Shown: positions 49,347 to 64,000 of the stretch, piece after piece
Numbering within the stretch: position 1 is the first letter of the stretch
Layout of the letters: every line of letters starts with the position of its first letter
Origin: Rhabditoides inermis
Taxonomy: Eukaryota > Nematoda > Chromadorea > Rhabditida > Rhabditidae
Reading direction: 5' to 3'
Length of the DNA stretch: 64,000 nt
NCBI GenBank assembly: GCA_963966185.1
Contig: CAWZYM010000444.1
Coordinates: 20,001-84,000 of the forward strand
Translations under genes and position numbers: made by a program
The notes under the pieces: model-generated
Told to the model about the DNA's origin: nothing
The model's database searches: none
Seen by the model: only the letters and a program-made list of their open reading frames with translations

Positions 49347-50413
49347 ATGATTACAGAATAAACGATCAGAAACCATTATTCCATCATTCCCTGCGAATAT
49401 CATGACATTGTAATTCGCTAGCACGAAGCCACTCTCAGAGAGAGAAAATAGAGCAACTACATAACTATGACGCCATAATATGTTGACTTTCACACATATT
49501 ACAACCAGCGCGCAGCGATGGTTGGTTTGTGTTAAGAATACCCGCGCTAGGGACCACAATGCCATTTTCAGATACTTGGATATGATATAGGAATTAGTTC
49601 AATAATGTAGTTCATTGCAAGCTGATTTCAAAAATATATAATGTTCAGAGGGTTCATCGTTCACATTGCGCTCAAATTCCGCGCGGCGCGCGCACCCGAG
49701 CGCGCGCTCACACAGGGAAAGTGCGACAGAGGGCGGCTAGATCAAAACACTTATGACGTCATCGATAGTTAAATTATGAATATATTCGTTTATAATAGTA
49801 GCGATACGCTTTGTTCGATTGTAATCGATAAGTACTTGAAGAAAAACGTCTCTTACGACATCATTTTTCATTACTCATTTTGGGCAATGGCGGCTAGATC
49901 AAAGCAATATGACGTCATCATATCACTCTTTATCGAGTTTCAGTACTTTACAGGGTAGATGATCCCATAAATAAAATATCGTTGGAATCAGCGCGAAAGG
50001 GCGAATCGTTATATGCTAATTAGAGCACATCATGTGTCCAGTGAGAAAATATTACATGATTTCGCCGGGCTCTCTGCAACTCACGTTGTGGTTCCTATAC
50101 CCGCGCGCTAGAATCCGCAAGAAGCGATTGAGAGAAAGGTCTCTTAGAACCTTTGCGAGAGCAATGTGATGCTGATAGATGTTATCAGAATGTGAGAAAA
50201 TGGTTACATTTCGATTTTGGTATCGCTAGCTCTTCTCGGAAGCGAGATACGCGCGCGCGCCCTCCGAGCGCGGGCTAACCGGCAATTGAAGAATGGTTTT
50301 CTGGGGGGGGGGGGGGGCGCACTTTCGCTCCCGGCAGTCAGCGAGGTGCATTTTCCGGCACTGCCTGTGGGTTGCACTGATATCTATCGATTTGCTTCCC
50401 GCCTCTTGTGCAC

Positions 50414-50480
50414 TGTGGTGTTGTGGTTAGCGATTGCGCCCGTTGATGCGCCAGGCTCGAGTTCGACTCCTGGTGGTGGC
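50414..50480 (+). repeat. tRNA-like fragment
   Basis: GTTGTGGTTAGCGATTGCGC (A-box region) and CTCGAGTTCGACTCC (B box) lie 25-30 bp apart, as in tRNA genes. The cloverleaf does not close well (CCAGG/CCTGG pairs around a 12-nt loop). It is best read as a SINE head or tRNA pseudogene. Confidence 0.55.
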
Positions 50481-50686
50481 AAAGTTTTTGTACTATATGG
50501 TTTTACAATGAAATGACATTGGAATGGTAAACTTCCCTATCAGCGTTAACTAAACACTTTTTTTGGAAAATTTACACGATTTTGGATTCAACAAGAGGAG
50601 TGAAATGTTGTTTTCGTTGAAAAAAGTGTTTTGTGGTTTATGCTAACGTAATTGTATTTCTATGAAATTCAATAAAAGTGCATTCA

Positions 50687-51005
50687 TTATCTTTAAAAAG
50701 GACTGACGTAAAAGTAGAGTTTGTGTTATTGTTTATTCGACGTAATGCAACAAAAGCTCATGCATTATTCTATCAGTCGAAATAGTACACAAACCTGCTC
50801 GAATCGTTGAAACAGATATAGTCTATAGTCGATGTCTCAACGTTAATACGAAGATGTAACATAATTGCTCTCCTACATTTCAATGCAGAAAGAGCAGGTT
50901 TGTTGACTATTTCGACTGATATAATAATGTATGAGCTTTTGTTGCATTACGTCGAATAAACAATAACACAAACTCTTCTTTTACGTCAGTCCTTTTTAAA
51001 GATAA
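50687..51005. mobile_element. 319-bp fold-back element
   Basis: Two arms of about 110-118 bp (50687-50800 and 50888-51005) are near-perfect reverse complements, starting TTATCTTTAAAAAGGACTGA. A ~85-bp loop lies between. No coding potential. This is the form of a palindromic MITE. A transcript would fold into a long hairpin. Confidence 0.85.
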
Positions 51006-51988
51006 TTTGAATATTTATCACGTTTTTTACAGGAAAATTTACGAGCACCCGTAAATGTATGTAGAATCCGTGACCTCCGTCTGTCTCTATTTCAGATCGA
51101 AAGAAACCCTTGCGTACCCATAGAAGGTACCAGTACCAGAATTAAATTAAGAATTCACCAGACTTCGTACTAGACTTAAGTTAAGAATTAAGTTAAGTTA
51201 AGAATTCGAGTCCCGCTACGGGCTTCGAATTCCGAATGAACATTCAATTTTAAATAGAACACCCCACTCACCCGTAGAAAGATGCTCAGTCAAGATTCCC
51301 CCACACACCCGTAGAAGTTCTGTCTGACGACCGCGTAGGCGTCCATGTTTCCGGGGCCGACACACGAGCGACAGCCGCCGTTGAACGGCTCGTAAAGTAT
51401 CGCATCATCGGAGTATCAAAATCGCAAAGTGGGGACCCGACACCAAGATAGCTGCTTTTTTATGTTCTTCTTACTTTGCTATAACTCATTCTTTTAATTT
51501 ATTGTCTTTTCTCGATTCTCGCACATCTTTTCTGCAGTTACACTATCCTCACGTCTGGCTAATTGTTCACCGGAGACATTGGCATCACCACTTAAAAATT
51601 CACTTTTCATATTCCTGAATAAACACACTTTTCGAGCGTAACAGTGTCCGATGGTTAAGATAGTGAGAAAAATTCATTCATTTTTTCATGTTAGATGTTA
51701 GGTGTATCCAAATCTCATGTCAGAACTATTTTATCTACTCTATGAAAAAAGAGATCCGGGTGAGTGAACCGGCACACCCTTTTTTCTCATCAGTTATCAG
51801 AAAAAACACGGATTTTATTCCACGTAGTACTCCACCATAACTGTTATCACATCTTTGGAACAAGCAAGGTTTATCTGTTGAGATAACAAGAGCTATAAAG
51901 CGTAAAATAATGTGTTCGTAAACAATACAAGTTTTCGTCTTATATTTATCTTGGTTGTTCTCGAATATGTTGTTGTTTTAGGCTTGCC

Positions 51989-54695
51989 ATGTGGCTATGG
52001 GTGTCAATCGTGGTCTCTCTGGCAGCATTGGCATCGAGTCTAGACTGTCCTCCAAACGGAGTGCCAGACCTGAGCCACACAAAATGCATTGTGGTGAGAC
52101 TCGTTATCATATTCTACATAATCATAACTAGGCTAACTAGAGAGGGCGCTGGCTCGTTTGTACTAGACGTCCCGCGGACTAGAATGCTTCACAACGATTC
52201 CCGCATGAAGCTCTTTCCTAATTTTGGAGTGATTTCCGCTATTTCTTTGCATTCGATAGAGCCATAGAAATTTGTGTAGCGTTTGATTGAATTTGAAAAG
52301 ATATATGGAGAGTCCGTATTCGTGTGCGGATTGAGATAGGTGTCCGTAATGCGTCCGACCATTGCTTTGGCCCCGCCCCCTCTGAGTGTGAATGGAAGAG
52401 AGTCGAATAGCGCCAGCATCATCGCAACGAATCGAGAACGTGTATGAAAATGTTATTTTGGGAAACAAAACCAAAAAAAAATATTATCTTTCAAAAAAAA
52501 CTTCCAAGTACAAGTAGTTGGTTAGTACTGTTATCTCAATTGAGCAAAACGACTGAAATGAATTCAATCGAGACATGTGCAAACAGGCTCTCAGCATTAT
52601 TCTATGTGTCATGTTACGAACAAGATGAATTAAAACAACTACATAACTGAATTACAACATGCCAGTTTCTTACTCGTTTGATTGTTAGTGAGATAGAGAG
52701 GATGTTGGTACAGTTCTCTATTAAATTCATTTCGGTCCTTTTGCTCGATTGGGACCACATTACAAACTACTACTTCCAAGTACTTTTGAAAGATAAAAAT
52801 AATACTGGTTCATCAATTTGGCATAGCATCAGTCATCAAAACACACACACACATCCTAGAGCCGGTGAATAACAAAAAAAGTTTAGCAGATGACTTTGCC
52901 AAACTTTTTTTACCACCCAAACGTGTAAAAAAGGAATCTCAATCTTAGAAACGGATGCAAAAACTTTTGAAGCTAGTAGAGAGATTCGCAAATCTGACAG
53001 CACTCGTCCACAGTATCTTCAGGGAAAACTTTTGTAGACGTTCCGTGTACATACTAGTACAAGTACTGTGCGTTTGTATGTGTTGTGACGTAGTTTAGTA
53101 GTATGGGTTTGTATTGTTGTGTAGTGAGTGTTTAATGTCTCAGTCCTCTCATTTCAGTTTGTCCACACTCCGCTCTCTTTTTTCGACGCTGAACAACAAT
53201 GTGTTTCTATGAGAGGCCACCTCGCCTCAATTTCAACCGCATTCGACAACAACTACGTTGCTGGTTGGGATAGGCTCGTTTTCCACAAAAACTTTCTTTT
53301 TAGAGCAGTCGGCACGGTATTTGAACGGAGTGGATGAGTTCTGGATCGGCGGCAATAATCTCTACAGCGCTGTGGACTGGATTTGGATGGATTGGCGCAC
53401 GATCATGTATGCTAAGTGGGACAGAGGTGAGCTCTGTATTGTTCATATACTTACTTCTGCTATCAGACGAGCCGAATATCGACGCGGGACAATGTGTGAG
53501 GATGGCGAGCCGCTCAGGAGCGTGGAGTGTGGCTGACTGCTCGGTGGGCGGCGCTTCTCATTGGTAGCAGCCAGTATCGATCGGTTTCAGGCAGCAATGC
53601 CGTTCGCGTGTCTCACTCCACCAGTCGAGGCGACGCCGTGTCTCGCCACCACCACCACTGTTCCTGTCACTTGCCCCGCTTGCCCCACAGTTGGACCAAA
53701 CACAATGATCTGTTTCACAGATTTCATTACAGACACCGGCGTGTGACTCGCATTGTGACCCCGGCTGGACATATTTTCGAGATGCTGAAGCATGCTACAA
53801 GGTATGCTGAGCGAAGATGAAAGGTATTGTGTATTTTTTTCTTATTTACAGAAATTCAAAACTCTCGGGTTCTTGGATGCAGAAGAGGATTGCAAAACGC
53901 ATGGTGGACATCTCATATCCATTCATTCGCAACAGGAGAACAACTTTATTGCAAGTAGGAACACCATATTAACTTAAAATAACAGTATTATCTGTTAATA
54001 AGTACTACTTAAAGAGAGTCAGTTTGTCTTCAACAAAAGCACATGCATAAAACGTTACAAATACTAACAAAAACCTCCTCCTCCTTCCTCTCCCTCTCCC
54101 TCTCCCTCTACCTCTCCCTCTCTCTCTCCCTCCCTCTCTCTCCCTCTCTCTTTCTCTTTCTCTCTCCCTCTCCCTCTTAACATGACGGGAAACGGTCACC
54201 CACACCCATTTTTTGTATCTTTTCTTTCGCAGAAAAGATACAAAGATGACATCAACCAGTGATCTGGCCTACGGAACCATGTGAATTTAACTAACATAAA
54301 ATGAATGAGCTCACATTGTTGTTAACATGACTTTTAGTTATCGTTTCTTGAAAATTCTAGAGCGAGCCCCATCCTAAGCCAAAAGAGAGGGCGCTGCGCG
54401 CCCTTTCTGAATCTTACATTTACAGGCACATTTATTGTGGACAAGCAAAACTTGTGGACTGGGTTCGTGTTTGATTCTACCATCCAGCAATGGTACTGGA
54501 CCGACGGAAGCGACGATAGCTACTTGAACTTCAGTAATTCATACAACGGATGCGCGTGTCAGGTACGTGCTTAACTAGAGAGATACGAATCTCAAGCTCG
54601 CTTGAATTCAGATGATTCCGGACGGAACGTGGGACAGCGTGGACTGCGCCCTATTACTGGACTATGTCTGCAAGAAAAACTCCACTAGTGTTTAG
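51989..54695 (+). CDS. Secreted protein with two C-type lectin domains
   Basis: Nine exons join in frame to 300 codons and TAG: 51989-52093, 53158-53263, 53304-53426, 53467-53543, 53591-53689, 53733-53801, 53852-53954, 54426-54562, 54612-54695. Residues 1-18 are a signal peptide (MWLWVSIVVSLAALASS). Domain 1 (about 20-147) has FFDAEQQC, GHLASIS, FWIGGNN, an EPN triplet typical of mannose-type Ca-binding sites, and WSVADC. A Thr/Pro/Cys linker follows (about 148-170). Domain 2 (171-297) has GWTYF..EACY, FLDAEEDC, GGHLISIHSQQENNF, LWTGF and GTWDSVDC but no EPN/QPD, so its ligand binding may differ. The two-domain layout is common in nematode clec genes, many of them gut-expressed and infection-responsive (family knowledge). 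Intron 1 is 1.06 kb; intron 7 holds CT repeats. AATAAA lies at about 54708. Confidence 0.9.
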
Positions 54696-55023
54696 CTGTT
54701 CAGAACAGGAATAAAGCCGTTTTATTCACAAGTCGAAGCACGATTAATTATACTCACCAAACAGAAAACATTTTTATTAGCTCCGTTCGCTTCTTACATT
54801 AACTATGTCGAGCTTGATTCGCCGTGGTTGCACAAATGTGGAATGAAAGGCGAAAAGAAACAAGCGCTGATGACGTTGTTAAGGAAGATATCCACGGAAT
54901 CCACGGAGCGATGGCCATTGTTTTGTGCCCTAGCGAACTGTTCTGAAAAAAGTTATTATCGATTTACTTATCAGTTTCAAAAAATCGCTTTAGTTACATA
55001 AGTTAATTCAGTTTAATATAAGC

Positions 55024-55130
55024 ATGACACTGGCTCTTTTCAAAGATACTTTGCCAAAGAGGCAATTCCAGAAAGCGTTTGAAGTCGCGATGTTTGGAGG
55101 AGTGCATCCGTTGAAGGATTATTGCCCCCC
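55024..55130 (+). pseudogene. Leishmanolysin (M8) relic
   Basis: One frame reads MTLALFKDTLPKRQF... then FGGVHPLKDYCP. These match TLALLEDSGWY, ALPKRVQYF and FGGAHKFMDYCP of the M8 gene 7 kb upstream, fused with the middle deleted, and the frame runs into a C12 tract. It is a processed or rearranged fragment, not a gene. Confidence 0.7.
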
Positions 55131-55617
55131 CCCCCCTCTCTCCCTTCCTCGATTTGTGTTTTACAAAAGGCATCACTGACAGTCGGGAATAGCTTCACTG
55201 CATAGAGAGCATCGAAAAATTAACAAGATCGTGAGCCCGTGCCGCCTCGAGGCCCGCAACCTGAACATAGATAGGACCACTCGCAGTAAAATCAAAAAGG
55301 TGACGATCCAGTGCCTGCACAAATGGCGATAGAAGAAAGACTCCACACCTTTATACCGCAAGGGCAACCCTGGCGACCAAAAAGCTGCTTGATCTGTAAA
55401 AAAGAGCAATGATAGAACACACAAAGTGCATATGTGGGCCCGCAAATGAGTTTCACTCTTTTTCCGAGAGACATCAGGGTGGTGAGACAACGATCGCACC
55501 AATTGGATGATGTGTTCATTTTGACAAAATTTACATGTGAGAGTATCGGCGAAATAGAGATATGAACGGCAGTGAAAATGTGTTGTTTGTTTCGTTCAGT
55601 ATTCCAGTATACTGTAC

Positions 55618-55735
<118 letters not shown>

Positions 55736-55923
55736 AATCCTGAGCCAAGTGCGAGTAATCAGTTATTGTTACCAATCAGTTATCATATTTGTTTGTAATG
55801 TTTATTCTAATCGACATGGATATGCATACATACATGAGAGCAATAAATAACGAACAGACAGCAGAACGGCAAATAGAGAAGACGGCACTCACACCAACCA
55901 ATTGTTCTCTTGAGACCGCTCTT

Positions 55924-55999
55924 GTTCGACAACATATATACATATCTTATAGAACCTGAGAGATAAGTGACCTACATAATGTAACTTATCTCTGAGGTT

Positions 56000-56026
<27 letters not shown>
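55924..56026. repeat. 103-bp hairpin overlapping the receptor's 3' end
   Basis: Arms of about 45 bp, starting GTTCGACAACATATATACAT, are near-perfect reverse complements around a ~14-nt loop (55924-55968 and 55983-56026). The right arm contains the last ~9 codons and stop of the receptor gene on the minus strand. Confidence 0.85.
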
Positions 56027-58955
<2,929 letters not shown>

Positions 58956-59459
58956 CTGAAAGAGAATGTAAACGTAAAGACACAAGGAATGAAGAGAAAG
59001 GTTATAGGTTTACAGCAGTCGGAGTAGCGCCTACGGCGCTCCTCCTCCTGGTATGCGGGGAAAATTTCGCAATCACATGCCCTCGCTGAAAAAAGTGCAA
59101 ACCCGGCGCGTATCACATGCTGGCGGCGAGTATGACCGGATGTTACATATCCCCTCACATTCCGGATATCGAGTTACCTGGAATACTGGGATTGCACATC
59201 ATGTTTATTCGAACAAACGCGTGGCGAAGAATCAAAGTGGATATGGAACTTTCATTAAAAGGAGTGTACACTCTAGTGATTTATTGATTGATTATCAATT
59301 TATCAATTTGTTGTATCTTAGGCAGCAAGACGGAACCTCTGTCTGATTCGCCAGCGATAATTCCGTACGATGAAAATGGGGGATGGCTTATATGTGAACA
59401 GTATCTCTTTAAAGAAGAACTCCGGGGAAATAGTCATTCGTCCATTCGCCTCACAAATC

Positions 59460-59495
<36 letters not shown>

Positions 59496-60061
59496 GAGAG
59501 AGGGAGAGAGAAGGAGAGAGAGGGAGAGAATGGGAAGAGAATCTCAACTGAAGAACCGACCGATGAGTCCATAACAAGATGAGTCAATCCAAGGAGCGCC
59601 AAGCTACAGTAACCCACACACACCACAAAACATATCCAATGAAAAGACAACATTGTTTATTTGATGATACACAGGTTTCAGCCGTTGCCGACGAGCTAGC
59701 CCGACATGCTTCGCAGAGCGGCGAAAGAGAGAGAGGGCGGGGGAGAGAAAGGAGAGAGAGGGGAAAAAGAGACAGTGTGTGTGTTAGTATTTGGAATCAT
59801 TTTTTATTGAGATATACGGTATTCTACAGTATGTACTCCTATCTTTTAATATCTTACTGTACATATAGCTTACAGTACCCATCACTCTCGTCAATCTACT
59901 ATGGTACAGTAAATAACAATGTTACATGTGTTTGGTGTGTCGCATCATATGATAATTGATCTATACATTTATTATTCTTTGTCCCTTCGACATTGATAGT
60001 TACGATAAGCTGTTTGAAAAGTCTCGTTGTTTGAAATGACTCTTTCGTCGATTGAAAGAAA
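58956..60061. other. Upstream of the receptor gene; no gene recognised
   Basis: Holds GA repeats (59458-59540 and 59725-59780). The first receptor exon should lie here on the minus strand but no clear signal-peptide exon was found. Confidence 0.5.
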
Positions 60062-60625
60062 ATGACACCTGTTCTCTCTCCCTCTCTCTCCCTCTCTCTT
60101 CCTCTCTCTCTCCCTCTCTCTCCCTCTCTCTTCCTCTCTCTCCCTCTCTCTCCCTCTCTCTCCGTCTCTCTCCGTCTCTCTCCGTCTCTCTCCGTCTCTC
60201 TCCCTCTATCTCCCTCTATCTCCCTCTCTCTCCCTCTCTCTTCCTCTCTCTTCCACTATCTCCCTTTCTTCCTCTCTCTCTTTCCCCCTCTCTCATCTTT
60301 CTGCAATACTTGCTATGTTATCTGCTGAATCTTACAAAGCACATCTCAAACTCTGGTTAAATATATAATTCTCTCTCCCTCTCTCTCTCCCTCTCTCTCC
60401 CTCTCTCTTCCTCTCTCTCTCTTCCTCTCTCTCTCTCCCTCTATCTCCCTCTCTCTCCCTCTCTCTCCCTCTCTCTCCCTCTCTCTCCCTCTCTCTCCCT
60501 CTCTCTCCCTCTCTCTTCCACTATCTCCCTTTCTTCCTCTCTCTCTTTCCCCCTCTCTCATCTTTCTGCAATACTTGCTATGTTATCCGCTGAATCTTAC
60601 AAAGCACATCTCAAACTCTGGTTAA
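60062..60625. repeat. Tandem duplication of a CTCTCCCT array plus 90-bp unique end
   Basis: The CT/TCCC array followed by CATCTTTCTGCAATACTTGC...CTCTGGTTAAA occurs at 60062-60360 and again at 60370-60625. The first copy keeps the intact GGTTAAATATATAATTC; the second is split by the MITE at 60626. Confidence 0.88.
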
Positions 60626-60987
60626 AGGAACAGTGGCGACTTATTTCTGCCACAACCTGCCACAACTCATCATTTTCACACGAGCAAAACATTTGGCAGT
60701 AACCGGAATCGAACCCGCAAGCCGCAAGGCTCGAAGGCCACAACGCAGCGCACAGGCACTGAGCCATGAAGCAAGTGAGAGGGCGTTGTTCATTTGCGCT
60801 TATGTTTCCGACCCGAACGTGCAGTATTGAAGCGTCGGCGGGTAATTCAAATTTTCGTCTGCATCCGTGGCAGTGGCAGATTCGAAAATAACGCAGAATC
60901 GTCGTTCTTTCGCGAAAATTGCAAATGTGTTTGGTTAATATATTTTTTAATAATACTCCGAGTCAAAAATAAGTCGCCTTTGTTCCT
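60626..60987. mobile_element. 362-bp MITE with TTAA target duplication (piggyBac-like)
   Basis: The ends AGGAACAGTGGCGACTTATT and, inverted, AGGAACAAAGGCGACTTATT match at 18 of 20. TTAA lies on both sides (60622-60625 and 60988-60991). The copy at 60344 has the same site with one TTAA and no insert. TTAA targets are the mark of piggyBac transposases. No transposase is encoded, so it moved in trans. A tRNA-like sequence lies inside. Confidence 0.88.
60697..60772 (-). repeat. tRNA-like sequence inside the MITE
   Basis: The minus strand reads CATGGCTCAGTGCCTGTGCG (A box) and GCGGGTTCGATTCCGG (B box), the best pol III promoter pair in the window. Stems do not fully pair. Confidence 0.6.
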
Positions 60988-61924
60988 TTAAATATATAAT
61001 TCTCTCTCCCTCTCTCTCCAACAGAAACAAACAAATAATTCATGCCCTTCGAAACTCTACTTCATTTGGTGTTGTGCTGTACACGTAAGCGTATAGTCTA
61101 TAGTTGTGTAGAATTGGGTTTACTTTGAATACCCTGACCTGTGAGTCCTTAGTTTTCATACTATAGTTGTGTGTTCTCGATAAGTAGCAGTTTGACATTG
61201 TCCACACATATAAGTAAAAAAAACGACAACATGTTTTACGATTTCATCGTAACATAAATCATACGAAAAAGCTATAACATTGAGTGGATGGAAGGGTATG
61301 TCCCATTGTTGTACTAGCTGACTGATCGCTTAGTAGTGGCAATAAATGCTTTCTCGCGACACTTCATTATTGCATTATTTCTGATGAGTCTTCCTGATGA
61401 GATAGATGTTGAGATGATATCCAGTTCCACATTTTCTATGATATATCTGAATACATAATACATGTCAAAACGTCGTGTGAACCAACCTTTAGATTTCCGG
61501 AGTGGAGTGAAGTAGAGCTCTCATATATGGAGAGTGAGTAGGAAGGTATGTCCTTTTGCGGTACTGACTGACTAGTAGAGACTATTCGCAAGTGTGGTTT
61601 CTCGCCGCACTCCTTTATCGATCTGAGTGTTCCTGAGAGATAAAATTGCCGCACACACACAGTCTGTCGATAACTACCGATAAGAAAGACGTTGCTTTGA
61701 TACAGTTGTTAGATAAAACTGTTCTGCAATCTAGCACAAACACCCTACCAGTCGAAACAAGAGAAAGGACCTCATAGCGAAAACCAGAGTAATTATATTC
61801 TCCAGGGCGTGGAATGGGGAACGTACGGCCTCGCCAGCACCTGTGTGCGCATCGTGTTCTCTAAAATAAGTCGAATGAGAAATGTTTCTTTTTTCTGTGA
61901 TTGTCCCGCCCGTTTCATCGTTGT
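60988..61924. other. No gene seen; diverged ~250-bp duplication
   Basis: Two related blocks (about 61280-61400 and 61525-61650) each contain GGAAGGTATGTCC or GGAAGGGTATGTCC, an ACTRGCTGACTGA/ACTGACTGACT stretch, and a later TTTCTCGCGACACTTC/TTTCTCGCCGCACTCC. Function unknown. Confidence 0.4.
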
Positions 61925-62743
61925 TCAACTAAAAAAACCCGTACCTCTTTTCTCGTCCAATAGGATCCGTCCGGACGAGTTCTGTTTGTTCGGGAAGGCG
62001 AACATAGTGTCTAGCGGGATCATGTCCGTTGCCAAGTTCATGACGACTATGTTGACATATTGTCGCGCGGGGGAACCGTGTATTTTTTCGAAGCTTTGCA
62101 ATTGTATTTTCACTGGCGTCTTTACCACTCGGCTATCCGTCAGATCTCTTATCTCGCCTCTTATCCTCCTCCAGATTGCGCATTCTGGCAATGCTCGCAA
62201 GCTGTCGAACGATGTTCGTTGTGCCTTTGTCCGCTTTCCACGCCACTGTGTAGCCAAAATGCCCTCATTGTTTCCTTGTTGAAACCCCTCTCCGACACGT
62301 ATTGAACAGACGTGCGTGTGATGTAAGCGGCGAGGTGCGTTAGAGGCATGATTCGGTCGAACTTACCTCTTCCCACGAAGAACATATATGACGGAATGGT
62401 TGTCGGTTTCTCGCTGACAATTCCATACGCAATATCATTTTCCGTGAATGCAAAACCCTCATTTAGCCATTTATCGATCACTAACATTCTAGCAGTTACT
62501 TTCCCATATGTCGCTGTCTCGCACTGTCTTATGAGTACCAATTTTTCTACCGCACCGAATACTGAGATTCGGGAATTCTGTTCCCCAGATTTGAGAAAAA
62601 ATTTCATTCGATTCGATAATTCTCGCCATGATTTCGGTGACTTGACCGGGTGCGAAGTCCCTCCTGATCAGCTGTTCGATGTCGCTGAGCGGACGATATC
62701 TCTCTTGTTGTCGGCGTTCCATTTCCCTCGCGCGTAGTCGCAA
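61925..62743 (-). pseudogene. Unidentified coding remnants in three overlapping frames
   Basis: Read on the minus strand, three overlapping frames look protein-like. 62743-62489 is a charged helical start (REMERRQQERYRPLSDIEQL). 62607-62161 includes KVTARMLVIDKWLNEGFAF and ends after CEHCQNAQS. 62257-61925 includes FAFPNKQNSSGRILLDE. No introns are evident and the frames overlap, which suggests one decayed gene or element with frameshifts. I do not recognise the family. The plus strand also has long frames here (61809-62282 and 62348-62737), which I take as shadows. Confidence 0.35.
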
Positions 62744-62839
62744 GGGTCGTTTAATGGGACCTTGATCCCTTCCATCCTAAACTATTGATTCTTATCACGC
62801 ATTCTTACATCTCCTTCGTGTTGTCTTAAAACGCGGCGC

Positions 62840-62841
<2 letters not shown>

Positions 62842-62899
<58 letters not shown>

Positions 62900-62904
62900 C
62901 ATAT
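62842..62904. repeat. (AT)n microsatellite
   Basis: About 28 TA units after CGCGGCGCGG. Confidence 0.97.
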
Positions 62905-64000
62905 ATATACAAGACTAGTACTAACTCAGACTGTGCTTTTCTCGAAATTATTAGATTTACTGCACAACCATAAGAGACAAATGGAAGATTCACACTGTCA
63001 CACACAATTCAAATCTCAATCAATCTGAGCCAGCTACCAAATCGGCATCGATGACGCTGTTTTTGCTTCATAAACCTTTTCAATTTTTTTGCTTACTGAC
63101 TAAGATTTTTTGTATGTAGACATAAACATACCAGACTGCGACTGCTAAAAAAAAATCGATTACACCACTGTAACAGCATGAGTTGCTATTATTCTCACGT
63201 CTCACAAGTTTTTGGAAATAAACTCAAACACTTACATGTGAACGCAAACACTTGTACATACAATTACAACGAAATCATGGTATTTGGAGCCAATGCGCAG
63301 GTATTGTAGGATTGGTGATCGGTCATTGCGCCCCTGGCACAGTCACCTCCGCACCACGCTCTCACTTTTCGCGCCACTTTCGCGTACTTGTTGCAAAAGT
63401 TTATTTCTTGTCCATGCTCAATAATATTTTAAATAACGGTTCCTTCAAATAAGCTGAAACAGCTTCTTATGCTCGCATCGTTGTAAATTGCGGGGTGAGC
63501 CCGTTCCAAGATTTTATCACACTTTTGTCTGATGAAACAAAAACAACAGAAAGTGTTCTGATCATCAGATAATGTTACTGTATGACAGTTTCAATCACAC
63601 AACTTTAGTTCTCAAAAATCTCTTGAATCAATGATTCAATACCATATTACGCATTCATCGCGCCGACTGATACTGAAAAGTCTCTCTAAAACCGCTCCAA
63701 TTCATTTTATCACACATTTTCATTTTTTTGGCATGCACAATCAGATTGAGAATTTAGTTTTGTAGCATATTGTTACTTTGAACTATTTTAGGAAACGTAG
63801 CGAGTCTCGAAAAATCCCGGAAAAGGGCCGCGGGTGAGCTCTCTCGAGTGATCGTAAGAGCCACCTATTCACGGCCGCTCTAACCGTCTGGCGCGAGTGT
63901 GCTCTCTCTCTTTCCCGTTACGTTTCTCTGTCTCGTTTTCTCATGCCAGCTTCAACGTGCGAGAGGAATTGACTCCCGAGATAGGTCTCTCCCCCCGAAA
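62905..64000. other. No feature recognised
   Basis: AT-rich DNA without a convincing exon on either strand. A 66-codon frame at 63252-63452 has no visible domain. Confidence 0.5.

Larger units (their letters stand above)
49347..51988. other. Intergenic region
   Basis: No gene seen. It contains GGCGGCTAGATCAAA followed by a TATGACGTCATC block twice (49732 and 49890), a G15 run near 50312, a tRNA-like repeat, a 319-bp hairpin element (50687-51005) and a TTAAG-rich patch (51150-51215). Confidence 0.6.

Noticed and set aside
61380..61410. CTGATGAG repeats as ribozyme core
   Set aside because: No GAAA partner or pairing stems around them.

Overview
The window looks like a repeat-rich stretch of a nematode chromosome, probably not Caenorhabditis. 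Five multi-exon genes have introns mostly of 35-60 bp with GT..AG ends and a loose YTTNCAG acceptor. Their families (C-type lectin, CK1-type kinase, tyrosine phosphatase, leishmanolysin, short ionotropic receptor) are typical of worms. No bacterial features are present. The taxonomic call is inference.

Layout. 1-4563 is a BEL/Pao LTR retrotransposon: identical LTRs, an intact gag, and a pol reduced to its integrase-proximal end with in-frame stops. 4564-12820 is repeat DNA: a diverged ~510-bp duplication, then two ~3.4-kb higher-order units, each with many ~139-bp monomers plus a long shared segment. 13664-33292 is a 19.6-kb satellite of about 270 copies of a 72-bp (24-codon) monomer, with long stop-free frames on both strands. 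34107-41875 carries a secreted or multi-pass membrane protein gene of prominin-like layout, then a gene joining a tyrosine-phosphatase domain to a CK1-type kinase domain in one reading frame. 41971-44012 is a tandem duplication whose second copy holds a solo LTR of the BEL/Pao family. 44064-46880 is a Penelope-like element whose reverse-transcriptase half and GIY-YIG half lie on opposite strands, tail to tail. 47200-47400 forms a run of strong stem-loops, three of them sharing one 11-nt loop. 47562-49346 is the C-terminal part of a leishmanolysin (M8) gene without its catalytic exons. 51989-54695 is a secreted protein with two C-type lectin domains. 55024-55130 is an M8 relic. 56000-58955 (minus) is an ionotropic-receptor gene with a SINE and TAA arrays at one exon edge. 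60626-60987 is a TTAA-flanked MITE whose empty site is also in the window. 61925-62743 (minus) holds unidentified coding remnants. The rest is microsatellite or featureless DNA.

The strongest candidate for something undescribed is the phosphatase-CK1 kinase fusion (38833-41875). Nineteen exons join in a single frame of 710 codons and the key catalytic residues of both domains are nearly all present. The upstream membrane-protein gene runs to within 93 bp of it and may be its ectodomain, but an in-frame TAG separates them. Second choices are the stem-loop array with a palindromic GTGCAC loop, the inverted Penelope-like element and the 24-codon satellite.

Limits. Exon joins were made by eye from frame and splice signals. 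The exon chain between 34775 and 38740 is only partly resolved. No database search was possible.
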